Positions 16,202 through 23,910 of a DNA stretch of 64,000 nt are shown here, one piece after another; the first letter of the stretch is position 1, and every line of letters begins with the position of its first letter. The translations under genes were made by a program, and so were the position numbers. Source of the stretch: DSSB01 sp046346845 (GTDB taxonomy: Bacteria; UBA10199; DSSB01); contig JAXMHH010000001.1 of the NCBI GenBank assembly GCA_046346845.1, positions 624,156 to 688,155 on the forward strand, in the 5' to 3' direction. The notes beneath the pieces were generated by a model. It was not told the origin of the DNA, made no database searches, and saw only the letters and a list, made by a program, of their open reading frames with translations.

Positions 16202-16492
16202 TTATGATTTTTTGAACAAGGCGTCGAGCTTGGCCTTTGCCTCGTCCTGCTTCTTGTTCTCCCCCGCCCGCATCGCGTGATCGCTGGGGGCGAAGTAATC
16301 GCAAAAATTGGCCTTATCCTTCTCCAAGACCCGCTCTGCCTGCGTCTCCTGGCACTCGTTGTAGGCCTTGGGGTCGTAGTGCAGGCAATTGTAGCAGACA
16401 TGGGCGTCGTAGCCGCAGTGCGGGCAGGTCTCGGTTCGGCCCACCCGATCGCCAAAATCGCTGGTTTTTCCGCAGTGATAGCAAAAAACCAT
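16202..16492 (-). CDS. Small zinc-ribbon protein, 96 aa
   Basis: Residues 4-37 hold CYHC, CPHC and CYNC, three CxxC-type pairs that should form zinc-ribbon sites. The C-terminal half is charged and helical and carries two further Cys (NEC and NFC). Similar small proteins with the RVGRTETCPHCG pattern occur in deltaproteobacterial-type genomes, usually unannotated. It lies 29 bases upstream of leuB on the same strand, so it is probably first in a zinc-ribbon/leuB/asd transcript. No function is known to me. Confidence 0.8.
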   Translation of the reverse strand: MVFCYHCGKTSDFGDRVGRTETCPHCGYDAHVCYNCLHYDPKAYNECQETQAERVLEKDKANFCDYFAPSDHAMRAGENKKQDEAKAKLDALFKKS

Positions 16493-16663
16493 AGGGGCTT
16501 GCCCTTAGCAAAGGCCGCCGCCGGGCTCAAGGCGGAAAATACAAAAAACAGCTTATCGAAGCAGATCCTCAACTTGACGCTGCGGGACCCCCTATCGTAA
16601 AGCCCAGAGGCCGGCATTTCCTGCCCGCACGGCAAATTCCGAGAATTTGCGGAGAAAAACAAA

Positions 16664-18070
16664 ATGTCCAAGCCTAAGACCTTATTCGAAAAAATCTGGG
16701 AAAAACACCTCGTCTCCACCCTCGAGGACGGCACCGCCCTCCTCTACATCGACCGCCAGCTGGTTCACGAAGTGACCAGCCCCCAGGCCTTCGAGGGCCT
16801 GCGCCTCGGCGGCCGCAAGGTCCGGCGCCCCGAGCTGACCTTCGCCACCATGGACCACAACGTCCCCACGGTCGACCGCTACAACATCAAGGACGAGATC
16901 GCCCGGGCCCAAATCGAGGCCCTCACCCAAAACTGCAAGGATTTCGGCATCCGCCTCTACGACCTCAACAGCGACCAGCAGGGCATCGTCCACGTGATCG
17001 GCCCCGACTTGGGCATCACCTTGCCTGGCGCCACCATCGTCTGCGGCGACAGCCACACCTCGACGCACGGGGCCTTCGGGGCCCTCGCCTTCGGCATCGG
17101 CACTTCCGAGGTCGAGCATGTCCTGGCCACCCAGACGCTGCGGCAGAAGCCCGCCAAGACCTTCAAGGTGGAGTTCCGCGGCCGCCCGGGCCCCGGAGTC
17201 ACCGCCAAAGACCTGGTCTTGAAGTTCATCGGCCTGATCGGCACCGCCGGCGCCACCGGGCACGTCCTGGAATACACCGGCGAGGCGATCCGCGCCCTCT
17301 CGATGGAAGGCCGCATGACGGTCTGCAACATGTCGATCGAGGCCGGCGCCAAGGCGGGGATGATCGCGCCGGACGAGACCACCTTCGATTTCTTCCGAAA
17401 AGTCGAGCGCCCCTTCGCCCCCAAGGGTAAAGACCTCGAGGCAGCCATCGCCTATTGGAAGACCCTGCCCAGCGACCCGGGCGCGGTCTACGACAAGACG
17501 CTCACCATCGACGCCGACAAGGTCGCCCCGCAGATCACCTGGGGCACCAGCCCCGGGATGGTGATCGACGCCGACGGCTTGATCCCTCAGCCCGACAAGG
17601 TCCCCGGCCTGGCCAAGAAAGACGCCGAGCATGCCCTGGATTACATGGGGCTCAAGCCCGGTACGCCTATCACCGACGTCAAGGTCGACGTGGTCTTCAT
17701 CGGCAGCTGCACCAACTCGCGCATCGAAGACCTGCGCGCGGCCGCGAAGGTCTTCCAAGGCCGCAAGGTCGCCGCGGGGGTCCAGGCGATGGTGGTGCCC
17801 GGCTCCCAGCAGGTCAAAAAACAGGCCGAGGCCGAAGGGCTGGACAAGGTCTTCGTCGCGGCCGGCGCGGAGTGGCGCGAGTCAGGCTGCAGCATGTGCC
17901 TGGCCATGAATCCCGACCAGCTCAAGCCGCAGCAGCGCTGCGCCTCCACCAGCAACCGCAATTTCGAGGGCCGCCAGGGCAAAGGCGGACGCACCCACCT
18001 GGTCAGCCCCGAGATGGCCGCCGCCGCGGCCGTCGCCGGTCACTTCGTCGACTTAAGGAGATGGTCCTAA
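16664..18070 (+). CDS. leuC: 3-isopropylmalate dehydratase, large subunit
   Basis: An aconitase-type 4Fe-4S enzyme that isomerises 2- to 3-isopropylmalate in leucine synthesis together with LeuD. The 468-residue length is standard. Cluster ligands are visible: Cys349 in GSCTNSR, then Cys409 and Cys412 in GCSMCLAMNPD. MDHNVPT near residue 66 and GDSHTSTHGA near residue 129 are diagnostic. Its stop overlaps the leuD start in TAATG, so the subunits are translationally coupled. No leucine-rich leader peptide was seen upstream. Confidence 0.98.
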   Translation: MSKPKTLFEKIWEKHLVSTLEDGTALLYIDRQLVHEVTSPQAFEGLRLGGRKVRRPELTFATMDHNVPTVDRYNIKDEIARAQIEALTQNCKDFGIRLYDLNSDQQGIVHVIGPDLGITLPGATIVCGDSHTSTHGAFGALAFGIGTSEVEHVLATQTLRQKPAKTFKVEFRGRPGPGVTAKDLVLKFIGLIGTAGATGHVLEYTGEAIRALSMEGRMTVCNMSIEAGAKAGMIAPDETTFDFFRKVERPFAPKGKDLEAAIAYWKTLPSDPGAVYDKTLTIDADKVAPQITWGTSPGMVIDADGLIPQPDKVPGLAKKDAEHALDYMGLKPGTPITDVKVDVVFIGSCTNSRIEDLRAAAKVFQGRKVAAGVQAMVVPGSQQVKKQAEAEGLDKVFVAAGAEWRESGCSMCLAMNPDQLKPQQRCASTSNRNFEGRQGKGGRTHLVSPEMAAAAAVAGHFVDLRRWS

Positions 18071-18696
18071 TGGAAGCCTTCAAATCGCACCGCGGAAAAA
18101 TCGCCACTTTGGATCGAGCCAACGTCGACACCGACCAGATCATTCCCAAGCAGTTCCTCAAGTCGATCCGGCGCACCGGCTACGGCGAGAACCTGTTCTT
18201 CGACTGGCGCTACCTGCCCGACGGCAAGCCCAATCCCGACTTCGAGCTCAACAAGCCGCGCTTTCAAGGCGCGAGCATCCTGGTGACGCGCAACAACTTC
18301 GGCTGCGGCTCCTCCCGCGAGCACGCGGTGTGGGCCATCACCCAGTACGGCATCAAGGCCATCCTGGCCCCCCGCGTCGGCGAGGTCCCCGCCTTCGCCG
18401 ACATCTTCCACAACAACAGCGTGAAAAACGGACTGCTCAACGTGCAGCTCGAGGCCGCCGAGATCGAGGAGATCTTCCAGATGGCCGGGCGCTACGAGGG
18501 CCTGGAGGCGACGGTCAATCTCGAGGAACAGCGGGTGACCCTGCATCTGCCGGAGGAGCTCTCCTTCCACTTCCAGATCGACGCCGCGGTGAAAAATCAC
18601 CTGATCCGGGGCCTGGACGAGATCGGCCTTTCCCTCCAGCACGAGAGGGAGATCACCGCCTTCGAAAAAACCCATTCGGCGCAGACCTATTGGTAA
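18070..18696 (+). CDS. leuD: 3-isopropylmalate dehydratase, small subunit
   Basis: This swivel-domain subunit pairs with LeuC. The 208-residue product begins MEAFKSHRGKIATLDRANVD and contains DTDQIIPKQFL and FGCGSSREHAVWA, both diagnostic. The ATG shares its A with the leuC stop (TAATG), and its own stop overlaps the next gene in the same way, so leuC, leuD and the hydrolase gene form one tightly coupled operon. Confidence 0.97.
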   Translation: MEAFKSHRGKIATLDRANVDTDQIIPKQFLKSIRRTGYGENLFFDWRYLPDGKPNPDFELNKPRFQGASILVTRNNFGCGSSREHAVWAITQYGIKAILAPRVGEVPAFADIFHNNSVKNGLLNVQLEAAEIEEIFQMAGRYEGLEATVNLEEQRVTLHLPEELSFHFQIDAAVKNHLIRGLDEIGLSLQHEREITAFEKTHSAQTYW

Positions 18697-19637
18697 TGCC
18701 CAAGCCCTTTTACCGCCGCAAACGCCTCTGGATCCCCCTGCTCCTGCTCGCGCCCTTCGCGGCCCTGCTGATCTACCTTTCGCTCGACCCGCTGCCCCAC
18801 TTCCGCAAGACGGTGAATTACCTGCTGCAGCACTTCGGCGGGATCGAGGAGCAGTTCCTCCGCGCCGGCCGCTACAACCTGCATTATTACGAGGGCGGGA
18901 AGGAGCACCCCCAGACGGTCCTGCTGCTGCACGGCTTCGGCGGCACCGCCCAGCTGACCTGGATGCGCCTCATGCCCGCCCTGGCCAAGCAGTACCACGT
19001 GATCGCCCCCGACATGGTGGCCAGCAACTTCCTCCGCCTCGACCCCAAGACCTACTCGATCGACACCGAGGTGGGAATGACCCTGCAGCTGATGGACTCC
19101 CTCGGGATCCAGCACGCGAGCCTGGTGGGGCTCTCCGTGGGCGGTTGGGTGAGCCTGCTGATCGCCCTGGAGCATCCCGAAAAGGTGGACCGGCTGATCT
19201 TGGTGGAGAGCGCGGGGCTGAAGACCGAGATCCCCGAGCTGGCGCGGCTCACCCTCACCGACCGGCCCAAGGCGAGGCGTTTTTTGCAATTGCTCTTCTA
19301 CAGCCCTCCGCCCCTGCCCGGCTTCGTCTTGGACGAGCTGATCAAATCCTCCACCCGGATCAAGGCCAAGTACGAGGCGGTCTTCATGGGCTTCATCATG
19401 AACAGCAAGGGCCGGCTCTTGGACGACCGCGTGGGGCAAATCACCCAGCCGACCTTGGTCATCCATGGCCGCGACGATCTGGTGATCCCGCTGGAGGTCG
19501 GAGAACGCCTCCACCGGCTCATTCCCCAATCGCAGCTGGTGATTTTGGAAGAAAGCGGCCACGCCCCGGTGTGGGATCAACCGGCGAAGCTAAAACAAGC
19601 CATCCTGGAATTCTTGGCGGCAACGCCAGCCCCCTAA
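18696..19637 (+). CDS. Alpha/beta hydrolase with N-terminal membrane anchor, 313 aa
   Basis: A hydrophobic segment (about residues 10-27) is followed by an alpha/beta hydrolase domain. The oxyanion loop LLLHGFGG, the nucleophile elbow GLSVGG (Ser near residue 151), the acid in GRDDLVI and the catalytic His in ESGHAPV complete a Ser-Asp-His triad. It resembles membrane-anchored lipases and MhpC-like hydrolases; the substrate cannot be read from sequence. It overlaps the leuD stop in TAATG, so it is co-expressed with leucine genes, although a direct role in leucine synthesis is unlikely. Confidence 0.88.
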   Translation: MPKPFYRRKRLWIPLLLLAPFAALLIYLSLDPLPHFRKTVNYLLQHFGGIEEQFLRAGRYNLHYYEGGKEHPQTVLLLHGFGGTAQLTWMRLMPALAKQYHVIAPDMVASNFLRLDPKTYSIDTEVGMTLQLMDSLGIQHASLVGLSVGGWVSLLIALEHPEKVDRLILVESAGLKTEIPELARLTLTDRPKARRFLQLLFYSPPPLPGFVLDELIKSSTRIKAKYEAVFMGFIMNSKGRLLDDRVGQITQPTLVIHGRDDLVIPLEVGERLHRLIPQSQLVILEESGHAPVWDQPAKLKQAILEFLAATPAP

Positions 19638-19646
19638 GCCACGGAC

Positions 19647-20432
19647 CTAGCCTTTTTGCGAATACACCGGCATCAGGAAACCCGTCCCGCCGTCGGCGTA
19701 GAGCGTCTCGCCGTTCATCCAGTCCGCCGCGGGGCTGCAGAGGAAGGCGATGAACTCGGCGACGTCCTCGGTGGGCATCAAGCGCCCCATCGGAGTGAGG
19801 GCGGAGAGCCCGGCCTTGTACTCCTCGTAGCCCGTCCCGAAATAGACTTTCAGCGAATCGGTGTCGACCAGGCCCGGATTGATCCCGTGGACGAAGATCT
19901 TTTCGGCCGCCCATTCCACCGAATAATACCGGGTGAGGGTCTCCAGGGCGGACTTGGCCGCCGCGAGCAGGCCATGGTTGGCGCAAAACTTTTTGGTGTC
20001 GATCCCCGAGACGGTGATCGCCTTGCTGCCTGGGGGCATCAGGGGCTTGAAGGCGTTCATCGCGAGGATGAAGGCAGTGACCGTGATATTCATGGTCTTG
20101 GCGATGTGGTGCTCCTTGATCTCGGAGAGCGGCTTGAAGGCGGTGGCCGCCGCGTTGGCGACGAAGATATCGAGACGGGAGTGCCGCGCCCTCACCTCCT
20201 CGATGAAGCGGTGGATCTCGGTCAAGTCCGAGAGGTCGGCCGCCACCTTGTCGACCTGCACCCCGAATTTTTCCTTCAGCTCGGCCTCGAGGGCCGCCGC
20301 TTCCTCCAAATTCTTCCGGTAATGCAGGATGAGGTCGGCGCCCAGCGAGGCGAATTTGAGGGCGGTGGCCCGGCCGATGCCGCGCGAGGCGCCGGTGATG
20401 AGGGCGGTTTTGCCGCGAAGGGACAAGGTCAT
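19647..20432 (-). CDS. Short-chain dehydrogenase, FabL-like, 261 aa
   Basis: A classical Rossmann start (GASRGIG at residues 14-20), NAAAT in place of NNAG, and a C-terminal GxTLYADGGTGF place it in the SDR family. It looks closest to FabL-type NADPH enoyl-ACP reductases. The active-site lysine is Lys160, but the tyrosine is missing: the FabL Y-x6-K position holds His153 and the YxxxK position holds Leu. It is therefore either an enoyl reductase variant with another acid residue or an SDR with a different role. It converges with the hydrolase gene with 9 bases between stops. Confidence 0.75.
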   Translation of the reverse strand: MTLSLRGKTALITGASRGIGRATALKFASLGADLILHYRKNLEEAAALEAELKEKFGVQVDKVAADLSDLTEIHRFIEEVRARHSRLDIFVANAAATAFKPLSEIKEHHIAKTMNITVTAFILAMNAFKPLMPPGSKAITVSGIDTKKFCANHGLLAAAKSALETLTRYYSVEWAAEKIFVHGINPGLVDTDSLKVYFGTGYEEYKAGLSALTPMGRLMPTEDVAEFIAFLCSPAADWMNGETLYADGGTGFLMPVYSQKG

Positions 20433-20579
20433 GGGTATGCTCCGTATTCAATTCTGTACTGTTGCCTTATAGGCCAGGGCTGAATTGCTCGTAAACGCTT
20501 TATTGCAGGAAAGGTGATTGACAGGCCCCCCGGGCCCCGCTAAGGCCTGCCCTGGGTATGGCAATCTCGAGGAGAGACC

Positions 20580-22145
20580 ATGAAAAAATCGCTCTGGAGC
20601 GCTTCGCTGCTCGCCCTGGCTTGCACTGCCCTACCCGCCCTCTCGCCGGCCGTCACTTGGGATGGCGGCGGCACCAACAGCAATTGGTCCACCGCCAATA
20701 ACTGGAACCCCAACGGCGCGCCCGCCGCCGGCAGTCAGCTCCTCTTTCCGCCGGCCGCCCTCAAGCTCACCAACGTCAACGACTTTCCGGATCTCACCAA
20801 CTTCCAGTCCTTGCAGCTGTCCGCGGCCAACTACAACCTCGGCGGCAATGACATCCAACTCAGCAACGGCATCCTCGCCAGCCACGCCGGCGGGACCAAC
20901 ACCCTGACCCTGGGCGTCCAGTTGACCCAGAACCAGAGTTTTACCGTCCAAAACGACGGGGCCTTTCTCAAAGTCGACGGCGACATCGACCTGAAGACCT
21001 TCACCCTCACGGTGGGCGGCGAAGGCAACCTGATCTCCAACGGAAAGATCCTCGGCTCCGGCCAGATCATCAAGAACGGCCCGGGCTTTCTGCGCTTGAC
21101 CGGGGATAATTCCTTCGCGGGAGGCATCACCGTGAACGGCGGCAGCCTGCAGGTGGATAATTCCGCCGGCTCCGGCACCGGCGGCGGCGCCGTCGTCGTG
21201 GAGAGCGGGGCCGAGCTGCAAGGCGACGGCGCGATCCAAGACGAGGTCCTGATCAAGGCCGGAGGCAAGGTCTCCCCCGGCGACAGCGAACCCGCCCTGC
21301 TCGCGGTCGGCAACTTGATCCTCTCTCCCGGCTCCGCCTACGTCGCCCAGCTCAACGGTCAGATCCCCGATACCGAATACAGCGTCCTGCAGGTGAACGG
21401 AACGGTGGCCTTGGACCAGTCCGTCCTGCGCATCGCCCTTGGACCCAACGTCCAGATCGGCGACGACTTCAAGATCATCGACAACGACTCCACCGACCCG
21501 GTGGGCGGGGTGTTCGAGGGCCTGAGCGAAGGCAAGACCTTCCACCTGGTCGGCTTTGACAATATCGGCTTTAAAATCAGCTACCAAGGCGGAGACGGAA
21601 ACGACGTGGTCCTGCACTCGATCCCCACGCTCACGGTCAACGACGTGACGGTCCGCGAGCCCTCCACGGGCGCCGCGACGGCCGCCTTCGTCGTCCAGCT
21701 CAACGAGGCGAGCAGCGAGACGGTCACGGTCAAATACGCCACCGCCCCCGGCAGCGCCCTGGCCGGCGACGACTACGAGGTCGCCAACGGGACCCTGACC
21801 TTCAACCCGGGTGTGACCAAGCAGACGGTCAACGTAACCATCGACAGCGACGACGTCGCCGAAGGCAACGAGGAATTTTCCTTCAAGATCTTCTCCCCAA
21901 GCAACGCGACGGTCATCAAGGACTTCGGCACCGGGACCATCACCCCGCCGACCGACGGCGGTTCCGGCGGCAACGGCAATAATGGCGGCGGCAGCGGCGG
22001 GGGCTCGAGCAACCCGCCGGGCAACGCCGCCTCGGACGGAGGCTGCAGCCTGCATCCGGGCGCCGCTTCCACGGGAAACCTGTTCTTCGGATTCGGACTC
22101 ATGGGCCTGCTGGGCGTAGCGCTGCGTTTCGCCAAAAGATCCTAA
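20580..22145 (+). CDS. Surface protein with autotransporter-type beta repeats, Calx-beta domain and Cys-Ser-Leu anchor, 521 aa
   Basis: Signal peptide (residues 1-24), then a region starting VTWDGGGTNSNWSTANNW, typical of autotransporter-associated beta-strand proteins, with a GGITVNGGSLQVDN repeat. A Calx-beta domain follows (about residues 350-460; EGNEEFSFKIF), then a Gly/Asn/Ser linker and a C-terminal GGCSL, hydrophobic helix and RFAKRS. No autotransporter beta-barrel is present, so surface attachment probably relies on the C-terminal signal shared with the proteins at 9450 and 43970. A GAGGAGAG Shine-Dalgarno is 5 bases before the ATG. Confidence 0.85.
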   Translation: MKKSLWSASLLALACTALPALSPAVTWDGGGTNSNWSTANNWNPNGAPAAGSQLLFPPAALKLTNVNDFPDLTNFQSLQLSAANYNLGGNDIQLSNGILASHAGGTNTLTLGVQLTQNQSFTVQNDGAFLKVDGDIDLKTFTLTVGGEGNLISNGKILGSGQIIKNGPGFLRLTGDNSFAGGITVNGGSLQVDNSAGSGTGGGAVVVESGAELQGDGAIQDEVLIKAGGKVSPGDSEPALLAVGNLILSPGSAYVAQLNGQIPDTEYSVLQVNGTVALDQSVLRIALGPNVQIGDDFKIIDNDSTDPVGGVFEGLSEGKTFHLVGFDNIGFKISYQGGDGNDVVLHSIPTLTVNDVTVREPSTGAATAAFVVQLNEASSETVTVKYATAPGSALAGDDYEVANGTLTFNPGVTKQTVNVTIDSDDVAEGNEEFSFKIFSPSNATVIKDFGTGTITPPTDGGSGGNGNNGGGSGGGSSNPPGNAASDGGCSLHPGAASTGNLFFGFGLMGLLGVALRFAKRS

Positions 22146-22214
22146 CCCTGGCCGATCCGGCGCATTGTTTTTCTTTTTCACGTGGGAAGAGGAAGCCTGC
22201 TATATTAAGGGCCT

Positions 22215-23054
22215 ATGCGCCTTATCGCCTCCTGCCCAGACTGCCAAACCCAGTACTGGTCCGACGAAAGTGAAGACCGGCAGAGCCTCAACTGCTATTG
22301 CGGAAACGTCCTCCAATTGCGATCGGGACCGCCGGTCGATGCCAGGGTGGTCCGCTGCTCCTCCTGTGGAGCCGCGCGGGAATCGGGGGCAAGCGCCTGC
22401 CAATTCTGCCATTCCGACTTTACCATCCACGAGAAAGACCTTAACACGATCTGCCCCCACTGCATGGCGCGAGTCAGCGACGTCGCCCGCTTTTGCCATT
22501 ATTGCGGAGGAAGGATCCAACCGCAGTTCGCCTCCGGGACCCGCAGCGCCATGCTCTGCCCGGCCTGCGAAGGCTCTCGGCCTCTCTACTCGAGAAGGGA
22601 AATCGGCCAGATCCCCTTTCATGAATGCCACCTCTGCGCGGGGGTTTGGTTGGACCTGACCTCTTTTCGGAATTTTATCGAGAACTCGAAGTCCGAGGAG
22701 ACCCTCGCATTGCTAGGGCAATTGCCCAACCCCAAGGTTTCGGTGACGGACCTCAGCGGGGAAGCCGGCCCTCAATCCCGTTTCTATCGCCCTTGCCCGG
22801 CCTGCCGCACCATCATGAGCCGGCACAATGTGGCCTCGAAAAGCGGGGTGATCGTTGACCTCTGTAATTCCCACGGGGTTTGGTTCGACGGAAACGAATT
22901 GGCCCAGCTCATCCAATGGATCCGTCGTGGGGGCCTGGAAAGGGCCCGGCGAAACCAAGCCACCCTCAAGGCACCCGCCCGCGAATGCGCCGGTCCAGGC
23001 ATGGATTTATCCGGGTATTTGCTGAAGGCCATGGCCGATCTCTTAAAAGGCTAG
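22215..23054 (+). CDS. Multi-zinc-ribbon protein with two zf-TFIIB-like modules, 279 aa
   Basis: At least five Cys pairs are spread along the protein: CPDC/CYC near residue 10, CSSC/CQFC near 50, CPHC/CHYC near 80, CPAC/CHLC near 115 and CPAC/C near 195. The last two carry the zf-TFIIB signature in which the second half reads C-x-x-(C/H)-G-V-W-x-D. These small domains bind zinc; proteins of this layout are usually unassigned and may act in protein-protein or nucleic-acid contacts. It ends in a short hairpin shared with the convergent gene. Confidence 0.8.
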   Translation: MRLIASCPDCQTQYWSDESEDRQSLNCYCGNVLQLRSGPPVDARVVRCSSCGAARESGASACQFCHSDFTIHEKDLNTICPHCMARVSDVARFCHYCGGRIQPQFASGTRSAMLCPACEGSRPLYSRREIGQIPFHECHLCAGVWLDLTSFRNFIENSKSEETLALLGQLPNPKVSVTDLSGEAGPQSRFYRPCPACRTIMSRHNVASKSGVIVDLCNSHGVWFDGNELAQLIQWIRRGGLERARRNQATLKAPARECAGPGMDLSGYLLKAMADLLKG

Positions 23055-23060
23055 GCCTTT
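23046..23060. terminator. Short hairpin between convergent genes
   Basis: AAAGGC-TAG-GCCTTT spans the stop codon of the zinc-ribbon gene and abuts the stop of the minus-strand gene. Short T-rich sequence follows on both strands, so it may serve both genes. The 6-base stem makes it weak. Confidence 0.4.
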
Positions 23061-23640
23061 ATTTGATCCTGGGGCGAAAGATCACCCCGCCCGCCCAGGG
23101 GTACACCCTGCGGTTCGCAAAGCGGCAGGTCGAGAAGGAATAGTAGGTGGGAAGCCACGGATAGACCTGGCGTGGGTAGGCGATCAGCACCACCGACTCG
23201 ACCGGCGCTTGGTAAAACTGCAGCAGCGCCCCCATCAAAAAGGCCGTCTCCTCGAAGACACGCGGGTCCAAGCGGTAAAAGGGCCGCGCGACGAAGGCGT
23301 CCTGGGCCGCCACAAAGGCCTCGCCCAGCTCTTGATACGAAGACACCGTGCGCCACGGGCTTTTGGTATTCCTGACAACCCGGTCGTAGAATTGCGCCGC
23401 CTTCTCGTTGAGGAGCCCCAAAGGGGCCAGGAGCTTTTCGACGGAATAATCCGAAGCCGCCTGGCCTCGCGCCAGGGCGAGGAGCTCCGCGGAATTGGCG
23501 TTCAAGTAATAGGCGATCTCTTGGATGGCCGGCATCTCGTCGACCTTGGGGTCGCGGGCCAGGGCCCGTCCCCCGAAGGACATCGACAGGATCACCGCCA
23601 GGAGGAAAGCCGCCGCTGAGGGAGTTTTCATCGCGTTCAT
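23059..23640 (-). CDS. Hypothetical secreted protein, 193 aa
   Basis: The family is not recognised. It has a signal peptide (MKTPSAAAFLLAVILSMSF region, cleavage near ALARD) and a helical mature domain with a Tyr/Pro-rich end. I start it at ATG 23640, or nine bases later at 23631, which has AAGGGG about 10 bases upstream. The frame runs open further into the palindromic element at 23647-23792, but that part is not protein-like. The upstream 5' region is thus largely made of the miniature element, which may affect its expression. Confidence 0.7.
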   Translation of the reverse strand: MNAMKTPSAAAFLLAVILSMSFGGRALARDPKVDEMPAIQEIAYYLNANSAELLALARGQAASDYSVEKLLAPLGLLNEKAAQFYDRVVRNTKSPWRTVSSYQELGEAFVAAQDAFVARPFYRLDPRVFEETAFLMGALLQFYQAPVESVVLIAYPRQVYPWLPTYYSFSTCRFANRRVYPWAGGVIFRPRIK

Positions 23641-23646
23641 GCCCCT

Positions 23647-23792
23647 TAGCAGTCTGTTGACAAAAACCGGTGATCGGGCCAAGCCGCCGTAGGCGGATCG
23701 GCGGGCCCCGAAAATCCGAAGGATTTTTGGGCGGCCGATGGAGGCCGGATTTACTCCGACCGGAATAAGATGGTTTGTCAACAGCCTGTTAG
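23647..23792. mobile_element. Miniature palindromic element (MITE-like), about 146 bp
   Basis: The ends form an imperfect terminal inverted repeat: the left end reads TAGCAGTCTGTTGACAAA and the right end, reversed, reads TAACAGGCTGTTGACAAA. Inside, the two halves also pair, with a tight central hairpin CCGAAAATCC-GAA-GGATTTTTGG. There is no reading frame for a transposase. This is the form of a non-autonomous miniature transposon or a large REP-type element. It lies 7 bases upstream of the start of the gene at 23640. Confidence 0.75.
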
Positions 23793-23910
23793 ACCCTCCC
23801 AAAATAACAAGGCTGTGGGAAAATCACAACTTTAGCCCAAAACCGGCGAAAACCCCGGAGAATTCTTGGATGCGCCCCCAGGGGCGCGCCGCCAAGGGAC
23901 TCGGGGCACC

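Noticed and set aside
15090..16304. 404-residue form of LeuB
   Set aside because: The family begins at MAKILVLAGDGIGPEV; the upstream part overlaps the zinc-ribbon gene in another frame and is not conserved in style.
20631..22181. 516-codon minus-strand open frame opposite the Calx-beta protein gene
   Set aside because: Codon-complement shadow of a clear gene on the other strand.
23641..23802. Extension of the 23059 gene to a 247-residue protein
   Set aside because: The extra 54 residues fall in the palindromic element, and the signal peptide begins at the later ATG.
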